DNA of 64,000 bases from Schumannella soli (GTDB lineage Bacteria; Actinomycetota; Actinomycetes; Actinomycetales; Microbacteriaceae), in NCBI RefSeq assembly GCF_006517435.1, contig NZ_VHQG01000002.1, positions 1,320,799 through 1,384,798 of the forward strand, in the 5' to 3' direction. The notes beneath the pieces were generated by a model, which ran no database searches, was not told the origin of the DNA, and worked only from the letters and a program-made list of their open reading frames with translations. This document shows positions 27,626-41,381 of the stretch, piece by piece. Each line of letters starts with the position of its first letter. Position 1 is the first letter of the stretch. The position numbers and the translations under genes were made by a program.

Positions 27626-28240
27626 ATGAGCTTGCTCGAGACGATGAAGAGCTATCGACGGGCCGCGTCATGGGCTGTCTGGCCGACCGATCACGCGGGC
27701 CGGCTCACCGAAGAAGCACGCTTTCCTGTCGAGCGGGCCGAAAGAGACCTCATCGACACGGCGATGATCGTCTCACTGAACCCCGGCACGGACCGGGCTG
27801 TCGAAACCGAGGAGAACACGCCCGACTGGGGGAACTTCCACTCCTCAGCCCGAAAGCACAACGATCTCTTCCTCGCGCGAGCGTTCCACGGCACCAGCCT
27901 CTGGGGCGCGTACATGACAGACCTGCACCCAGAGCACGCCGAATCCGACTCTCGCAAAGTGCGCGCGCTCCCCGAACAGATTCGCTCGTCCGTCGATTCA
28001 TTGATCGAGCAAGCTCGACTTCTCGCCAACGTCGACACGATCGTGTGTCTCGGTGCGAAGACCTTCACCGGCGTGAATCGCCATCGCGACGTGATCGAGA
28101 AGGAACTGCAGATACCGGCTAGTTCGATTCGCCGTGTCCCTCACTATTCGGGAGCAGCTGCTCGAGTTCACAAGAACAATGCAGATGTGTACGCGGATGT
28201 GGTCGCAACGACCCTGGGCCTGAACCGCGCTCGGGTCTGA
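27626..28240 (+). CDS. Orphan protein with uracil-DNA-glycosylase-fold-like motifs
   Basis: 204 residues. Three spaced motifs resemble the UDG superfamily/DUF1643 layout: MIVSLNPGTD (compare the Mug-type G-x-N-P-G), a central strand DTIVCLGAKTF, and VPHYSGAAARVHKNN in the position of the HPS motif. The conserved Asp, Asn and His are there in altered form, so glycosylase activity is not assured. The gene is visibly less G+C-rich than its neighbours and abuts the convergent LLM gene with no spacer. Acquired DNA-repair or modified-base enzyme is an inference. Confidence 0.5.
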   Translation: MSLLETMKSYRRAASWAVWPTDHAGRLTEEARFPVERAERDLIDTAMIVSLNPGTDRAVETEENTPDWGNFHSSARKHNDLFLARAFHGTSLWGAYMTDLHPEHAESDSRKVRALPEQIRSSVDSLIEQARLLANVDTIVCLGAKTFTGVNRHRDVIEKELQIPASSIRRVPHYSGAAARVHKNNADVYADVVATTLGLNRARV

Positions 28241-29125
28241 TCAGCGGCGCAGCAGCGGCAGCACCTCCCGGCCGAGCACGCGCACGAGCTCCTCGACGTC
28301 GTCGACGCTCTCGTGGCGCGGGGCCTGCGCGATGAGGCGCGTCGCCCCGGCCTCGGCGTAGTCGCGGAACCGCTCGGCGATCTGCTCCGCGGTGCCGGCG
28401 GCGTAGTCCTCACCCGCAGCCAGCCCCTCGGGACGCCACGCGATCGCGTCGGCCGCCGCACGCTCGACACCGGCCTCGCCGACCGCGGTGATGACGCCGA
28501 CACCGAGGGGTCGGGGCTGTCCCGCCGTGCGCTCGGCCAGCTCGGCCATCGCGCGCACCTCCCCGATCGTCTGCGGGGCGCCGAGCAGCACCCCGTCACC
28601 GACCTCGGCGGCGAGCGCGAGCGACTTCGGCCCTCCTCCGCCGACGTGCAGCTCGAGCGGGGCGTCGAGCGGCCAGGTCAGCTTGATCCGGTCGAGCTTC
28701 ACGTAGCGCCCCTCGACCGTCACCTCCTCGCCCGCGAAGAGCCGCCGCATCGCCTCCGCCGACTCGCGCAGCAGCGTCAGCGGCGAGGCGACCCGCACGC
28801 CGGCCTGGCCCATCCACTCCTGCACGCCGTGGCCGATGCCCGCGATGAAGCGCCCGGGGAACATCCGATCGATCGTCGCCAGCTCCATCGCCGTGATCGC
28901 GGTGCTGCGCAGCGGCAGCGGCAGCAGTCCGATGCCGACACGGATGCGCGTCGTCGCGGCGAGCGCCGCCACCGCCGGCGCGATCCCGCTCTCGGCGAAG
29001 CAGTCCTCCCACACCCAGAGCTCGTCGAGTCCGGCCTCCTCGACCGCGCGCGCGAGCGGCAGCAGCCGTTCGGGCGGCATGGTCGGGTCGAAGGTCATTC
29101 CGAGTCGGGGCAGCTCTGCGTCCAT
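28241..29125 (-). CDS. LLM-class (luciferase-like) flavin or F420-dependent oxidoreductase
   Basis: 294 residues of the bacterial luciferase fold. Typical blocks are LGMTFDPTMPPERLLPLARAVEEAGLDELWVWED near the N terminus, VGIGLLPLPLRSTAITAMELATIDRMFPGRFIAGIGHG and LHVGGGGPKSLALAAEVGDGVLLG. Such two-residue patterns are shared by F420-dependent mycobacterial-type and FMN-dependent enzymes; the cofactor and substrate cannot be settled. ATG start. It runs convergently into the UDG-like gene. Confidence 0.85.
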   Translation of the reverse strand: MDAELPRLGMTFDPTMPPERLLPLARAVEEAGLDELWVWEDCFAESGIAPAVAALAATTRIRVGIGLLPLPLRSTAITAMELATIDRMFPGRFIAGIGHGVQEWMGQAGVRVASPLTLLRESAEAMRRLFAGEEVTVEGRYVKLDRIKLTWPLDAPLELHVGGGGPKSLALAAEVGDGVLLGAPQTIGEVRAMAELAERTAGQPRPLGVGVITAVGEAGVERAAADAIAWRPEGLAAGEDYAAGTAEQIAERFRDYAEAGATRLIAQAPRHESVDDVEELVRVLGREVLPLLRR

Positions 29126-29233
29126 GTCCCCACCCTGACGCGCCCCGCCGACATCCGCACCGATTCCGACGACTCGCGCAGCGCTGCCGAGCGGATCGAC
29201 TTGGTCGTCGCGGCGACCGACCGGAGTTCTGGG

Positions 29234-29848
29234 TCAGCCGCGCTTCTTCGGAACCGAGCGGCGGTAGGGCGAGACCGTCGGGTCGCCGGCGATCGCGAAG
29301 CGCCAAGGGTAGGCGTCGGTGCCGCCGTCGCCGGAGACGCCGGTGCGGGGTCCGGCGTGGATGCGCGACGCGGGCACCGGAGCGGACGGCAGCTCGAGCG
29401 CGAAGGGCTCGCCGTCGAGCGGCGCGCCGTCATCGGCGAGGGCGATGCCGAGGGCGACGGTGAGGCGTGCCGGTCCCCGGGCGAGGTCGACATCCCCGCG
29501 GCTCGTGGAGCGGCGCTCGCGCGCGGTGTCGAGTCCGTCGACGACCTCGCCGGCTCGCAGCAGCACCGCCGACGCCGAGCCGGGCGGCGAGCAGACGATG
29601 TTCGCGCAGGTGTGCATGCCGTAGGAGAAGTACACGTAGAGGTGCCCGGGCTCGCCGAACATGGGGCGCGTGCGCGGGGTGGGGCCGCGGTGGGCGTGTG
29701 AGCCGGGATCCTCGCCGACGCCCAGATAGGCCTCGACCTCGGTCAGGCGCACGCTCACGCCGCGGCCATGCAGCACGGCGCCGAGCAGCTGCGGCGCCAC
29801 CTCGACCGAGGGGCGCCGCAGCAGTTCGAGCAGATCGCGATCTGGCAC
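29234..29848 (-). CDS. Alkyl-base DNA glycosylase (AAG/MPG family)
   Basis: 204 residues matching the AAG fold: VRLTEVEAYLGVGEDPGSHAHRG with the catalytic Glu, then MFGEPGHLYVYFSYGMHTCANIVC, LLRAGEVVDGL and LARGPARLTVALGI. It excises 3-methyladenine and hypoxanthine from DNA. GTG start, 31 bp after the 54-residue membrane protein, so it probably ends the arg operon message. Confidence 0.93.
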   Translation of the reverse strand: MPDRDLLELLRRPSVEVAPQLLGAVLHGRGVSVRLTEVEAYLGVGEDPGSHAHRGPTPRTRPMFGEPGHLYVYFSYGMHTCANIVCSPPGSASAVLLRAGEVVDGLDTARERRSTSRGDVDLARGPARLTVALGIALADDGAPLDGEPFALELPSAPVPASRIHAGPRTGVSGDGGTDAYPWRFAIAGDPTVSPYRRSVPKKRG

Positions 29849-29879
29849 GGGATCGGGCGCGGAGCTCAGCGGAGCATCC

Positions 29880-33643
<3,764 letters not shown>

Positions 33644-33647
<4 letters not shown>

Positions 33648-34591
33648 GCCGGCACCACCTCCGTTCCGATTCCCTCGCTGGTGAAGATCTCGAGCAGGAT
33701 CGAGTGCTCGCGGCGGCCGTCGATGACCGCGGCCTTGGGCACGCCGCCGAGCACGGCATCCAGGCAGGCGGTCATCTTGGGGATCATGCCGCTCTGCAGC
33801 GAGGGCAGCAGCGCGGTGAGCTCGGCGGTGTCGATCTGCGAGATGAGCGACTCCGGGTCGGGCCAGTCGCCGTAGAGACCGGCGACGTCGGTCAGCACGA
33901 CGAGCTTCGCCGCGCCCAGGGCGACGGCGAGGCTGGCGGCGGCCGAGTCGGCGTTGACGTTGAGCGACGAGCCGGGCTCGTCGAGGTCGGGCGCGATCGA
34001 CGACACGACGGGGATGCGGCCGGCGTTGAGCTCGGCGATCACCGCGGCCGGGTCGACCGAGACGACGTCGCCGACGAGGCCGATGTCGACGAGCTCGCCG
34101 TCGATCTCGACGCCGCGACGACGGCCGCCGAACAGCCCGGCGTCCTCCCCCGCGATCGCGCTCGCGAGCGGACCGTGCTCGTTGATCAGGCTGACCAGCT
34201 CGCGGCTGACCTGGCCGGTCAGCACCATGCGCACGACGTCCATCGCCTCGGGCGTCGTGACGCGGTAGCCGCCCTTGAACTCGCTCGGGATGCCGAGCCG
34301 GTCGAGCATCGCCGAGATCTGCGGCCCTCCGCCGTGCACGACGACTGGGCGGATGCCGGCCGAGCGCAGGAACACCATGTCCTGCGCGAACGCCTGCTGC
34401 AGGGCGCGGTCGACCATGGCGTTGCCGCCGAACTTGATGACGACGATCTCGCCGGCGAATCGCTGCAGCCAGGGCAGCGCCTCGATCAGCACCGAGGCCT
34501 TGGCGGCGGCGGTCTCCAGACGGGCGGCCGGACTGATGGATGCTGTCGCGTCGCGCTCGGGGCGGGTCGCGGGGTCGCGCACGTCGCTCAT
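33644..34591 (-). CDS. argB: Acetylglutamate kinase
   Basis: 315 residues. Amino-acid kinase fold: [12 protein letters not shown] (ATP site), [18 protein letters not shown] and [16 protein letters not shown], with [25 protein letters not shown] near the C terminus. It phosphorylates N-acetylglutamate and is the usual arginine-inhibited step. A 35-residue Ala-rich lead precedes the fold. 4-bp overlaps with argJ and argD. Confidence 0.95.
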
Positions 34592-35748
34592 GAGCTGTAC
34601 GCCGAGTTCTCGTGCACGTAGTCGTGCGTGAGGTCGTTCGTGTAGATCGTCGCCTCGGCCGCGCCGTAGTGCAGGTCGATCAGCACGTGCACGGCGCGCG
34701 AGGTCAGGTCGACCTCGTCGCGCGGGCGGTCGGGGCCGCCGGCCGAGCAGACGCGCACGCCGTTCATGCTCACGTCGACCGCGTAGGGGTCGAAGGGCGC
34801 CTGCGTCGTGCCGATTGCGGCGAGCACCCGGCCCCAGTTGGGGTCGTTGCCGAACACCGCGGCCTTGAAGAGGTTGTTGCGGGCGACCGAGCGGCCGACC
34901 TCGACCGCGTCGGCCTCGGTCTCGGCGCCGACGACCTCGATCGCGATGTCGTGGCTCGCGCCCTCGGCGTCGCCCTGCAGCTGCAGCGCGAGGTCGAGGC
35001 TGAGCTCGCGCAGCGCCTCGGCGAACTCGGCCAGGTCCGGGGTGACGCCGGAGGCACCGCTCGCCAGCAGCGTGACCTGGTCGTTCGTCGACATGCAGCC
35101 GTCGGAGTCGAGGCGGTCGAAGGTGACGCCCGTGGCGGAGCGCAGCGCCGCATCCAGCTGGGCCGAATCGAGCACCGCGTCGGTCGTGATCACGACGAGC
35201 ATCGTCGCGAGGCCCGGGGCGAGCATGCCCGCGCCCTTCGCCATGCCGCCGAGGCTCCAGCCGGCGGCCGAACGGTAGGCGGCCGTCTTGGCGTGGGTGT
35301 CGGTCGTGATGATCGCGGCGGCGGCGTCCGCGCCGGCCTCGTCGCTCGTGTCGAGCGCCTCGGCCGCGGCGGTGACGCCCGCGAGCAGCTTGGCGCGGTC
35401 GAGCTGGTCGCCGATCAGGCCGGTCGAGCAGACGAGCACATCGCCCGCATCCACCCCGACCGCCGCCGCGACGCCCTCGGCCGTCGCGTGCGTGGTCTGG
35501 AAGCCCTCGGCGCCGGTGAAGCAGTTCGCGCCGCCCGAGTTGAGCACGATCGCCGAGACCTGACCGTCGGCGATGACCTGACGCGACCAGATGATCGGGT
35601 TCGCCTGCGCGCGGTTCGAGGTGAACACGGCCGCGGCGGCGTTCAGCGGACCGCGGTTGACGACGAGCGCCAGATCCAGGTTGCCGTTCGACTTGAGCCC
35701 GGCGCGCACGCCGGCGGCCGCGAATCCGGCGGGGGTGGTGACGGTCAC
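34588..35748 (-). CDS. argJ: Bifunctional ornithine acetyltransferase/N-acetylglutamate synthase
   Basis: 386 residues. The self-cleavage site block is [20 protein letters not shown], where the Thr of ATML becomes the N-terminal nucleophile of the beta chain; [15 protein letters not shown] and the C-terminal VRVCSAG are typical. It recycles the acetyl group from acetylornithine to glutamate. GTG at 35748 overlaps the argC stop and gives the family N terminus ([19 protein letters not shown]). Whether it also makes acetylglutamate from acetyl-CoA is not visible. Confidence 0.95.
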   Translation of the reverse strand: MTVTTPAGFAAAGVRAGLKSNGNLDLALVVNRGPLNAAAAVFTSNRAQANPIIWSRQVIADGQVSAIVLNSGGANCFTGAEGFQTTHATAEGVAAAVGVDAGDVLVCSTGLIGDQLDRAKLLAGVTAAAEALDTSDEAGADAAAAIITTDTHAKTAAYRSAAGWSLGGMAKGAGMLAPGLATMLVVITTDAVLDSAQLDAALRSATGVTFDRLDSDGCMSTNDQVTLLASGASGVTPDLAEFAEALRELSLDLALQLQGDAEGASHDIAIEVVGAETEADAVEVGRSVARNNLFKAAVFGNDPNWGRVLAAIGTTQAPFDPYAVDVSMNGVRVCSAGGPDRPRDEVDLTSRAVHVLIDLHYGAAEATIYTNDLTHDYVHENSAYSS

Positions 35749-36815
35749 GGGGCGACTCCGTTCACGGGCAGGCCGAGGGTCTCGTCGAGACCCACGGCGA
35801 GGTTGGCCGACTGGATGGCGGCACCGGCGGTGCCTTTGACGAGGTTGTCGAGCGCGCTCACGACGACGACGCGACCGGCCCGCTCGTCGACGGCGAGACC
35901 GACGAGCACGGTGTTCGCGCCGGTCGTGTCGCCGGAGCGCGGGAACACGCCCTCGGGCAGCAGGTGGGCAAAGGGCTCGTCGGCGTAAGCGTCCTCCCAT
36001 GCGGCGCGCACCTCGGCGGCGGTCACGCCGGGGCCGAGCTTCGCGGTCGAGGTGGCGAGGATGCCGCGCGACATCGGCACGAGCACGGGCGTGAACGAGA
36101 TGCTCACCCCGGTGCCGCCCGCGGCCGTGAGGTTCTGGATGATCTCGGGCACGTGGCGGTGCACGCCGCCGACGCCGTAGGCCGAGGCCGAGCCGGCGAT
36201 CTCGCTCGCGAGGAGGCTCGTCTTCAGGCTCTTGCCGGCGCCCGAGGTGCCGACGCTGAGCACGCTGACCAGGTCGTCGGCCTGGATGACCCCGGCCGCG
36301 ATGCCCGGGGCGAGGCCGAAGGTGACGGCGCTGACGTTGCAGCCGGGAACGGCGATGCGCTTCGTCTGCGCGAGCTCGGCGCGCTGGGCGGCGGCGGTCC
36401 CGGTCGCCGGGGTGGCGGCGTCGGCGCGCGGCAGCTCCGGCATCCCGTAGGTCCAGGCGCCGTAGTACTCGCCGCCGTACCAGGTGGCCCAGGCCTGCGG
36501 GTCGGTCAGACGGTGGTCGGCGCCGCAGTCGACGACGAGCACGTCATCCGGCAGCTCGGCCGTGATCGCGCCCGAGGCGCCGTGCGGCAGCGCGAGGAAG
36601 ACGATGTCGTGGCCGGCGAGCGAGGCGGCCTCGGTGGGCTTCAGCACGAGGTCGGCGTAGCTGAGCAGGTGCGGGTGCACGGCGGCGAGCCTCTCGCCCG
36701 CGTTGCTGTGCGCGGTCACCGTGGTGACCTGGAATTCGGGGTGCGCGGCGAGGAGGCGAAGGAGCTCGCCCCCGGCGTAGCCGCTCGCGCCGGCGACGGC
36801 GACGGAGTAGGACAT
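35745..36815 (-). CDS. argC: N-acetyl-gamma-glutamyl-phosphate reductase
   Basis: 356 residues. NADP-binding [21 protein letters not shown] at the N terminus, catalytic Cys in [16 protein letters not shown], and GVHRHVPEI. First gene of argCJBDFH; ends with an overlap into argJ. A preceding -10/-35 pair at 36989-37019 would give a 5' leader of roughly 165 nt. Confidence 0.96.
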   Translation of the reverse strand: MSYSVAVAGASGYAGGELLRLLAAHPEFQVTTVTAHSNAGERLAAVHPHLLSYADLVLKPTEAASLAGHDIVFLALPHGASGAITAELPDDVLVVDCGADHRLTDPQAWATWYGGEYYGAWTYGMPELPRADAATPATGTAAAQRAELAQTKRIAVPGCNVSAVTFGLAPGIAAGVIQADDLVSVLSVGTSGAGKSLKTSLLASEIAGSASAYGVGGVHRHVPEIIQNLTAAGGTGVSISFTPVLVPMSRGILATSTAKLGPGVTAAEVRAAWEDAYADEPFAHLLPEGVFPRSGDTTGANTVLVGLAVDERAGRVVVVSALDNLVKGTAGAAIQSANLAVGLDETLGLPVNGVAP

Positions 36816-37121
36816 GGCGGATACCTCAGGATGTCAGCGACGGACGTGGATGCGGGGCGGCGACGTCAGCGCTGGTGAGGCTCGGCTCGTGGCCAGGCTC
36901 AGCGGCGGGACGACGCCCCGGTTCGGCGCGTACGACGAAGACGTCGAGCAGCACGCTGCTGAGCTCCGGTCGTCAGGTCCACGCGTCGACCCTAGCGCGC
37001 CGCGCGACACCCGACACAATCGAGCAGCGCGCATCAGCCCCTGTCGCTCGGAGGAACGCCCGGTCTAGCCTGGCGACACGAGGCCGCGGCGGCCGTCGCC
37101 CGGCGGATGCGGAGGGTTCCC
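36816..37121. other. 306-bp divergent intergenic region between argC and the DUF937 gene
   Basis: Holds the divergent promoters. For argC the minus-strand pair TTGTGT/TAGGGT is the best candidate; for the DUF937 gene TAGCCT at 37066-37071 lies 50 bp before the start. GC-rich dyads occur (AGCAGCACGCTGCT near 36950). No A+T-rich ARG box was found. Confidence 0.45.
36989..37019 (-). promoter_or_regulatory. Possible argC promoter
   Basis: Minus-strand -35 TTGTGT (37014-37019) and -10 TAGGGT (36989-36994) with a long 19-bp spacer. Weak; no other pair in the region is better. Confidence 0.3.
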
Positions 37122-37691
37122 ATGTCGGACATCGATCAGCTGCTGAAGACCCTGCCCGTCGGCGACATCGCCCGGCAGGTCGGCGTCGACGAGGACACCG
37201 CCCAGGATGCGCTGCAGCAGATCCTGCCCGGCCTCGTCGGCGGTCTGCAGGCGAACGTCGCCGACGGCGGCGGGGCCTCGCTCGAGAAGGCGCTCGGATT
37301 CCACCAGGGACGCTCGCTCTCCCTCGCCGACGTCGACGAGGCGGACGGCCAGAAGATCGTCAAGAACGTCTTCGGCGACAACGCCGCCCCGGTCGCGTCG
37401 AAGCTGGCCGACTCGAGCGCGAAGTCGTCGGTCACCTCGGGACTGATCGAGAAGATCCTGCCGATCGTCGCGCCGCTCGTGCTCGCCTGGCTCGCGAACC
37501 GCTTCTTCGGCCAGAAGGATGCGGGCTCCTCGGCGAGCGCCGCCCCGGCGTCGTCGGGCGGCGGCCTGGGCGACATCCTCGGCGGGCTGCTCGGCGGCGG
37601 CTCGGGTTCCTCGGGCGGGTCGAGCTCGGGCGGTGGGATCGGCGACATCCTCGGCGGACTCGGCGGCCTGCTCGGCGGCGGCAAGCGCTGA
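37122..37691 (+). CDS. DUF937 (YidB-like) protein with Gly-rich C terminus
   Basis: 189 residues. Family features: DIARQVGVDEDTAQDALQQILPGLVGGLQ at the N terminus, an internal HQGRSLSLADVDEADGQKIVKNVFGDN, a hydrophobic IEKILPIVAPLVLAWLANRFF, and a tail of repeated GGGLGDILGGLLGGG / GIGDILGGLGGLLGGG units. No signal peptide. Function is unknown. The ATG at 37122 has GGAGGG 5-6 nt upstream; an ATG at 37107 lacks one. Confidence 0.85.
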   Translation: MSDIDQLLKTLPVGDIARQVGVDEDTAQDALQQILPGLVGGLQANVADGGGASLEKALGFHQGRSLSLADVDEADGQKIVKNVFGDNAAPVASKLADSSAKSSVTSGLIEKILPIVAPLVLAWLANRFFGQKDAGSSASAAPASSGGGLGDILGGLLGGGSGSSGGSSSGGGIGDILGGLGGLLGGGKR

Positions 37692-37704
37692 CCTCGGATC
37701 GTAC

Positions 37705-37743
37705 GCAGAAGGGGCAGGACGCGTCGCGTCCTGCCCCTTCTGC
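37705..37743. terminator. Bidirectional terminator between DUF937 and pheT
   Basis: Perfect 18-bp stem GCAGAAGGGGCAGGACGC/GCGTCCTGCCCCTTCTGC with a 3-nt loop, between two convergent genes, 13 bp after one stop and 17 bp after the other. Confidence 0.85.
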
Positions 37744-37760
37744 CGTTCGGCTGTGTCGCG

Positions 37761-40256
37761 TCAGTCGCGCAGCGTCGCCCCGAGCCGCTCGGTCGCGAGC
37801 GCGACGCCCGCGAGCTTCGCCTCGGTCGCCTCGGCCGCGGTCAGCGTGCGATCGGCGGCCCGGAAGCGCAGCGCGAGCGTGATCGACTTGCTGCCCTCGG
37901 GCACGCCCTGGCCGCGGTAGTCGTCGACGAGGCGCACGTGCTCGAGCAGCTCGCCGGCGCCCTCGGTGACCGCCGCCACGACGTCCGCGGCGGGCACTCC
38001 CGCGTCGACGACGAGCGAGAGGTCCTGCGTCGCCGCCGGCTGCGTGCGGATCGGGGTCGCCGACCGGTGCACGTCCGAGAGCTCGATGAGCGCATCGACG
38101 TCGATCTCGGCGACCGCGACGACGCGGGGCAGGTCGAGCACGGCGGCGAGCGCCGGCAGCAGCTCGCCGGCGTGACCGACGACCGCGCCCGCGACGCGCA
38201 GCTCGGCGGTGCGTCCCGGGTGCAGCGCGGGGTGCGAGCCCTGCACGACCTCGAGCGCGGCGCCGGCCGACAGCGCGATCTGGCGCGCCGCATCCAGCGC
38301 GTCGCCGAGGCCCGCCGCGACGGAGGCCTGCCCGGGCTGCTTGTCGACCGTGTCGCCGAGGGCGAGGAAGCCGACGCGCCAGCCCTGCGGCGGGATGGCG
38401 TCGTTCAGCTCGGCGAGCACCTCGTCGCTCGGGCGCGCGGCGCCGGCGGGGATGCCGTCGGTGCCGTAGGCGCGCCCGCTCTCGGGCAGGAACACCGTGC
38501 CGACCTCGTAGATCGCGAGATCGGTGAGACCGCGGCCGAGGTTGCGGCGTGCGACGTCGACGAGACCCGGCAGCAGGCTGCGGCGCAGCAGCGCCGCCTC
38601 GCCGTCGAGCGCGTTCGCGAGCTTCACGGCGGCCGCACCGGGCGTGAAGGCGTCGATCTGCGCGCGCGAGTGGAAGGGGTAGGCCTGCACCTCGGTCGCG
38701 CCCGCGTCGGCGAGCCCCTGGGCGATGCCGCGGCGCAGACGCTGCGCACGAGTCAGCCCGCGCCCGGGCGGGGCCACGGGCAGCACCGACGGGATCTCGC
38801 CGTAGCCGACGATGCGCGCGACCTCCTCGACGAGCGTCGGCCCGTCGGTCAGGTCGGGGCGCCAGCTCGGCGGGGTGACGGTCGCGGTCGACGTCAGCGC
38901 GAGCTCGCCCTGCACCTCGACGGCCGCACCGATCAGCTCGAGCGTCGCGACGACCTGCTCAACCGTGTAGTCGACACCGACGATGCGGCTCGGCAGGTCG
39001 AGCGCGAACTCGATCGGGGCGGGCACGACCGCCTCGCCCGCATCCACGCCCAGCTCGTCGATCGTGCCGCCGGCCAGCTCGACCAGCAGCTGCGCCACGC
39101 GCGCCGCGGCGAGCGGGGTGACGCGCGGATCGACGCCGCGCTCGAGGCGCTTCGCCGCCTCGCTCGGCAACTTGTGCCGGCGCGCGGTGCGGGCGATCGA
39201 GATCGGATCCCAGTTGATCGCCTCGATGAGCACGTCGGTCGTGGCATCCGAGATCTCGGTCGCCGCGCCGCCCATGACGCCGGCGAGCGCGACGGCGCCC
39301 GACTCGTCGGCCACGACGAGGTCCTGCGGGTCGAGCTTGCGGGTCACCGCGTCGAGCGTCTCGAGGGCCTCCCCCGGCTGCGCGCGACGCAGCGTGATGC
39401 CACCCGCGATCTTCGCCAGGTCGAAGCCGTGGATCGGCTGGCCCAGCTCGAGCATCACGTAGTTCGTCACGTCGACCGCGAGCGAGATCGAGCGGATGCC
39501 GGCGAGACGCAGGCGGGAGCGCATCCACGACGGCGTCGGGCGGGTCGGGTCGATGCCGCGCACGACGCGGAAGGCGATGACCGAGGCGCCCTGGCGCCCG
39601 CGGATCGGCGCGCTGTCGTCGAGCGTGACCGGGAATCCGTGCGCCGCCACCGGCTCGACCGCGTCGGCCGGGTCGCGGAAGCTCGCGCCGGTCGCGTGCG
39701 AGTACTCGCGGGCGACGCCGCGGATCGAGAAGGCGTAGCCGCGGTCGGGCGTCACGTTGATCTCGACCGCCGCGTCGTCGAGGCCCAGCAGCGCGAGCGC
39801 ATCCGTGCCCGGCTCGGGGTCGAGGCCCAGCTCGACCAGGCGCAGGATGCCGTCGTGCTCGTCGCCGAGACCGAGCTCGCGCGTCGAGGCGATCATGCCG
39901 TCGGAGACGTGGCCGTAGGTCTTGCGCGCGGCGATCGGGAACGGTCCCGGCAGCACGGCGCCCGGCAGGGTCACGACGACCTTGTCGCCGACGCCGAAGT
40001 TGTGGGCGCCGCAGACGATGCCGCGCGGTTCGGCCTCGCCGACATCCACCTGGCACCAGTTGATCGTCTTGCCGTTCTTCTGCGGCTCGGGCTCGAGGCT
40101 CAGCACCTGGCCGACGACGACCGGACCGGTCACCTCGGCCGCGTGGACGTCCTCCTCCTCGAAGCCGACGCTCACGAGCGCCGCATGAACGTGCTCGAGC
40201 GTCGCGTCCTCGGGCAGCGCGACCCAGTCGCGCAGCCAGCTCAGCGGAATACGCAT
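37761..40256 (-). CDS. pheT: Phenylalanyl-tRNA synthetase beta subunit
   Basis: 831 residues. It starts [17 protein letters not shown]; the EMAP-like tRNA-binding domain (about 40-155) has VVVGQVLSLEPEPQKNGKTI, B3/B4 editing and B5 domains follow (GASVIAFRVVRGIDPTRPTP; EFALDLPSRIVGVDYT), and the C-terminal FDX-ACB anticodon-binding domain ends DYRGQGVPEGSKSITLALRF. It partners PheS in the heterotetramer. Start ATG overlaps the pheS stop by one base. Confidence 0.97.
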   Translation of the reverse strand: MRIPLSWLRDWVALPEDATLEHVHAALVSVGFEEEDVHAAEVTGPVVVGQVLSLEPEPQKNGKTINWCQVDVGEAEPRGIVCGAHNFGVGDKVVVTLPGAVLPGPFPIAARKTYGHVSDGMIASTRELGLGDEHDGILRLVELGLDPEPGTDALALLGLDDAAVEINVTPDRGYAFSIRGVAREYSHATGASFRDPADAVEPVAAHGFPVTLDDSAPIRGRQGASVIAFRVVRGIDPTRPTPSWMRSRLRLAGIRSISLAVDVTNYVMLELGQPIHGFDLAKIAGGITLRRAQPGEALETLDAVTRKLDPQDLVVADESGAVALAGVMGGAATEISDATTDVLIEAINWDPISIARTARRHKLPSEAAKRLERGVDPRVTPLAAARVAQLLVELAGGTIDELGVDAGEAVVPAPIEFALDLPSRIVGVDYTVEQVVATLELIGAAVEVQGELALTSTATVTPPSWRPDLTDGPTLVEEVARIVGYGEIPSVLPVAPPGRGLTRAQRLRRGIAQGLADAGATEVQAYPFHSRAQIDAFTPGAAAVKLANALDGEAALLRRSLLPGLVDVARRNLGRGLTDLAIYEVGTVFLPESGRAYGTDGIPAGAARPSDEVLAELNDAIPPQGWRVGFLALGDTVDKQPGQASVAAGLGDALDAARQIALSAGAALEVVQGSHPALHPGRTAELRVAGAVVGHAGELLPALAAVLDLPRVVAVAEIDVDALIELSDVHRSATPIRTQPAATQDLSLVVDAGVPAADVVAAVTEGAGELLEHVRLVDDYRGQGVPEGSKSITLALRFRAADRTLTAAEATEAKLAGVALATERLGATLRD

Positions 40257-41296
40257 CAGACCACCATCCCGAACTGCTGCGAGAAGCGCACGTCGCCCTC
40301 GACCATGTCGCGCATGTCGTTCATGTCGTTGCGGAACTGCAGGGTGCGCTCGATGCCCATGCCGAAGGCGAAGCCCTGGTACTCCTCGGGATCGATGCCC
40401 GCCGCACGCAGCACGTTGCGGTTCACCATGCCGCAGCCGCCCCACTCGACCCAGCGCGCGCCGCCCTTGGCGTTCGGCTGCCAGACGTCCATCTCGGCGC
40501 TCGGCTCCGTGAAGGGGAAGAAGTTCGGGCGCAGGCGGATCTGCGCGCCCTCGCCGAACATCGCGTGCGCGAGGTGCTCGAGCGTGCCGCGCAGGTGCGC
40601 CATCGTGAGGCCCTTGTCGATCGCGATGCCCTCGACCTGCTGGAAGACGGGGGTGTGCGTCGCGTCGAGCTCGTCGGTGCGGTAGACGCGGCCCGGGGCC
40701 ACGACATAGAGCGGCAGCGGCCGGCTCAGCAGCGAGCGGATCTGCACGGGGCTGGTGTGCGTGCGCAGCACCAGGTGGCGCTCGACCGGCTCGACGAAGA
40801 AGGTGTCCTGCATGGCGCGGGCCGGGTGGTCTTCGTCGAAGTTCAGCGAGTCGAAGTTGAACCACTCGTGCTCGAGCTCGGGGCCTTCGCCGATCTCCCA
40901 GCCCATGCCGGTGAAGACGTCGGCGATGTCCTCCTGCAGCAGGCTGAGGGGATGCCGGGCGCCCGTGCGGCGACGGCTCGGCACCGCCGTCACGTCGACG
41001 GCCTCGGCCGCGAGGCGCTGCTGCTCCTCGGCGGCCAGCACGACCGACTCCTGCGCGGCGAGGGCCTGGTTGACGCGGGCGCGGGCCTGACCGACGAGCT
41101 TGCCGGCGGCAGCCTTCTCGCTGCCCGGCAGGTCGCGGATCGCGCCGTTCAGTCGGGCGAGCGGCGAGTGCTCGGCGGTGTGCTCGGTGCGGGCGGAGCG
41201 GAGGGCGGTCGAGTCGCCGGCCGCGGAGATGGCCGCGAGCGCGGCATCCACCGCCTCCGCGACCGCCTGCTCGGTGATCTGGGGGGTGTCGGACAC
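40256..41296 (-). CDS. pheS: Phenylalanyl-tRNA synthetase alpha subunit
   Basis: 346 residues. Coiled-coil N terminus (about 1-95) then the class II catalytic core: [20 protein letters not shown], the phenylalanine pocket [17 protein letters not shown]-like [13 protein letters not shown], and motif 3 [18 protein letters not shown] start; a TAGACT -10 lies 8 nt upstream, so the operon can be leaderless. Unlike in many actinobacteria, a transporter operon separates it from trmH. Confidence 0.97.
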   Translation of the reverse strand: MSDTPQITEQAVAEAVDAALAAISAAGDSTALRSARTEHTAEHSPLARLNGAIRDLPGSEKAAAGKLVGQARARVNQALAAQESVVLAAEEQQRLAAEAVDVTAVPSRRRTGARHPLSLLQEDIADVFTGMGWEIGEGPELEHEWFNFDSLNFDEDHPARAMQDTFFVEPVERHLVLRTHTSPVQIRSLLSRPLPLYVVAPGRVYRTDELDATHTPVFQQVEGIAIDKGLTMAHLRGTLEHLAHAMFGEGAQIRLRPNFFPFTEPSAEMDVWQPNAKGGARWVEWGGCGMVNRNVLRAAGIDPEEYQGFAFGMGIERTLQFRNDMNDMRDMVEGDVRFSQQFGMVV

Positions 41297-41304
41297 GAGA
41301 ATCG

Positions 41305-41310
41305 AGTCTA
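41305..41310 (-). promoter_or_regulatory. -10 element of pheST
   Basis: TAGACT on the minus strand, 8 nt before the GTG start of pheS. Confidence 0.45.
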
Positions 41311-41315
41311 ACGAC

Positions 41316-41358
41316 GCGCGGCGGGCCGGTCGCCGTCCGGCGATCCTGCCCGCCGCGC
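41316..41358 (-). terminator. Terminator hairpin of the ABC transporter operon
   Basis: Outer stem GCGCGGCGGGC/GCCCGCCGCGC with an inner TCGCCG/CGGCGA stem, 23 bp after the last transporter gene and just upstream of the pheS promoter. Confidence 0.65.
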
Positions 41359-41381
41359 GCGGAGGGTGTTCGGCTGAGGCG

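Noticed and set aside
36834-37034. Arg-containing 66-codon frame before argC as an attenuator leader peptide
   Set aside because: Arg content is typical of random frames at this G+C and there is no run of Arg codons or terminator hairpin.
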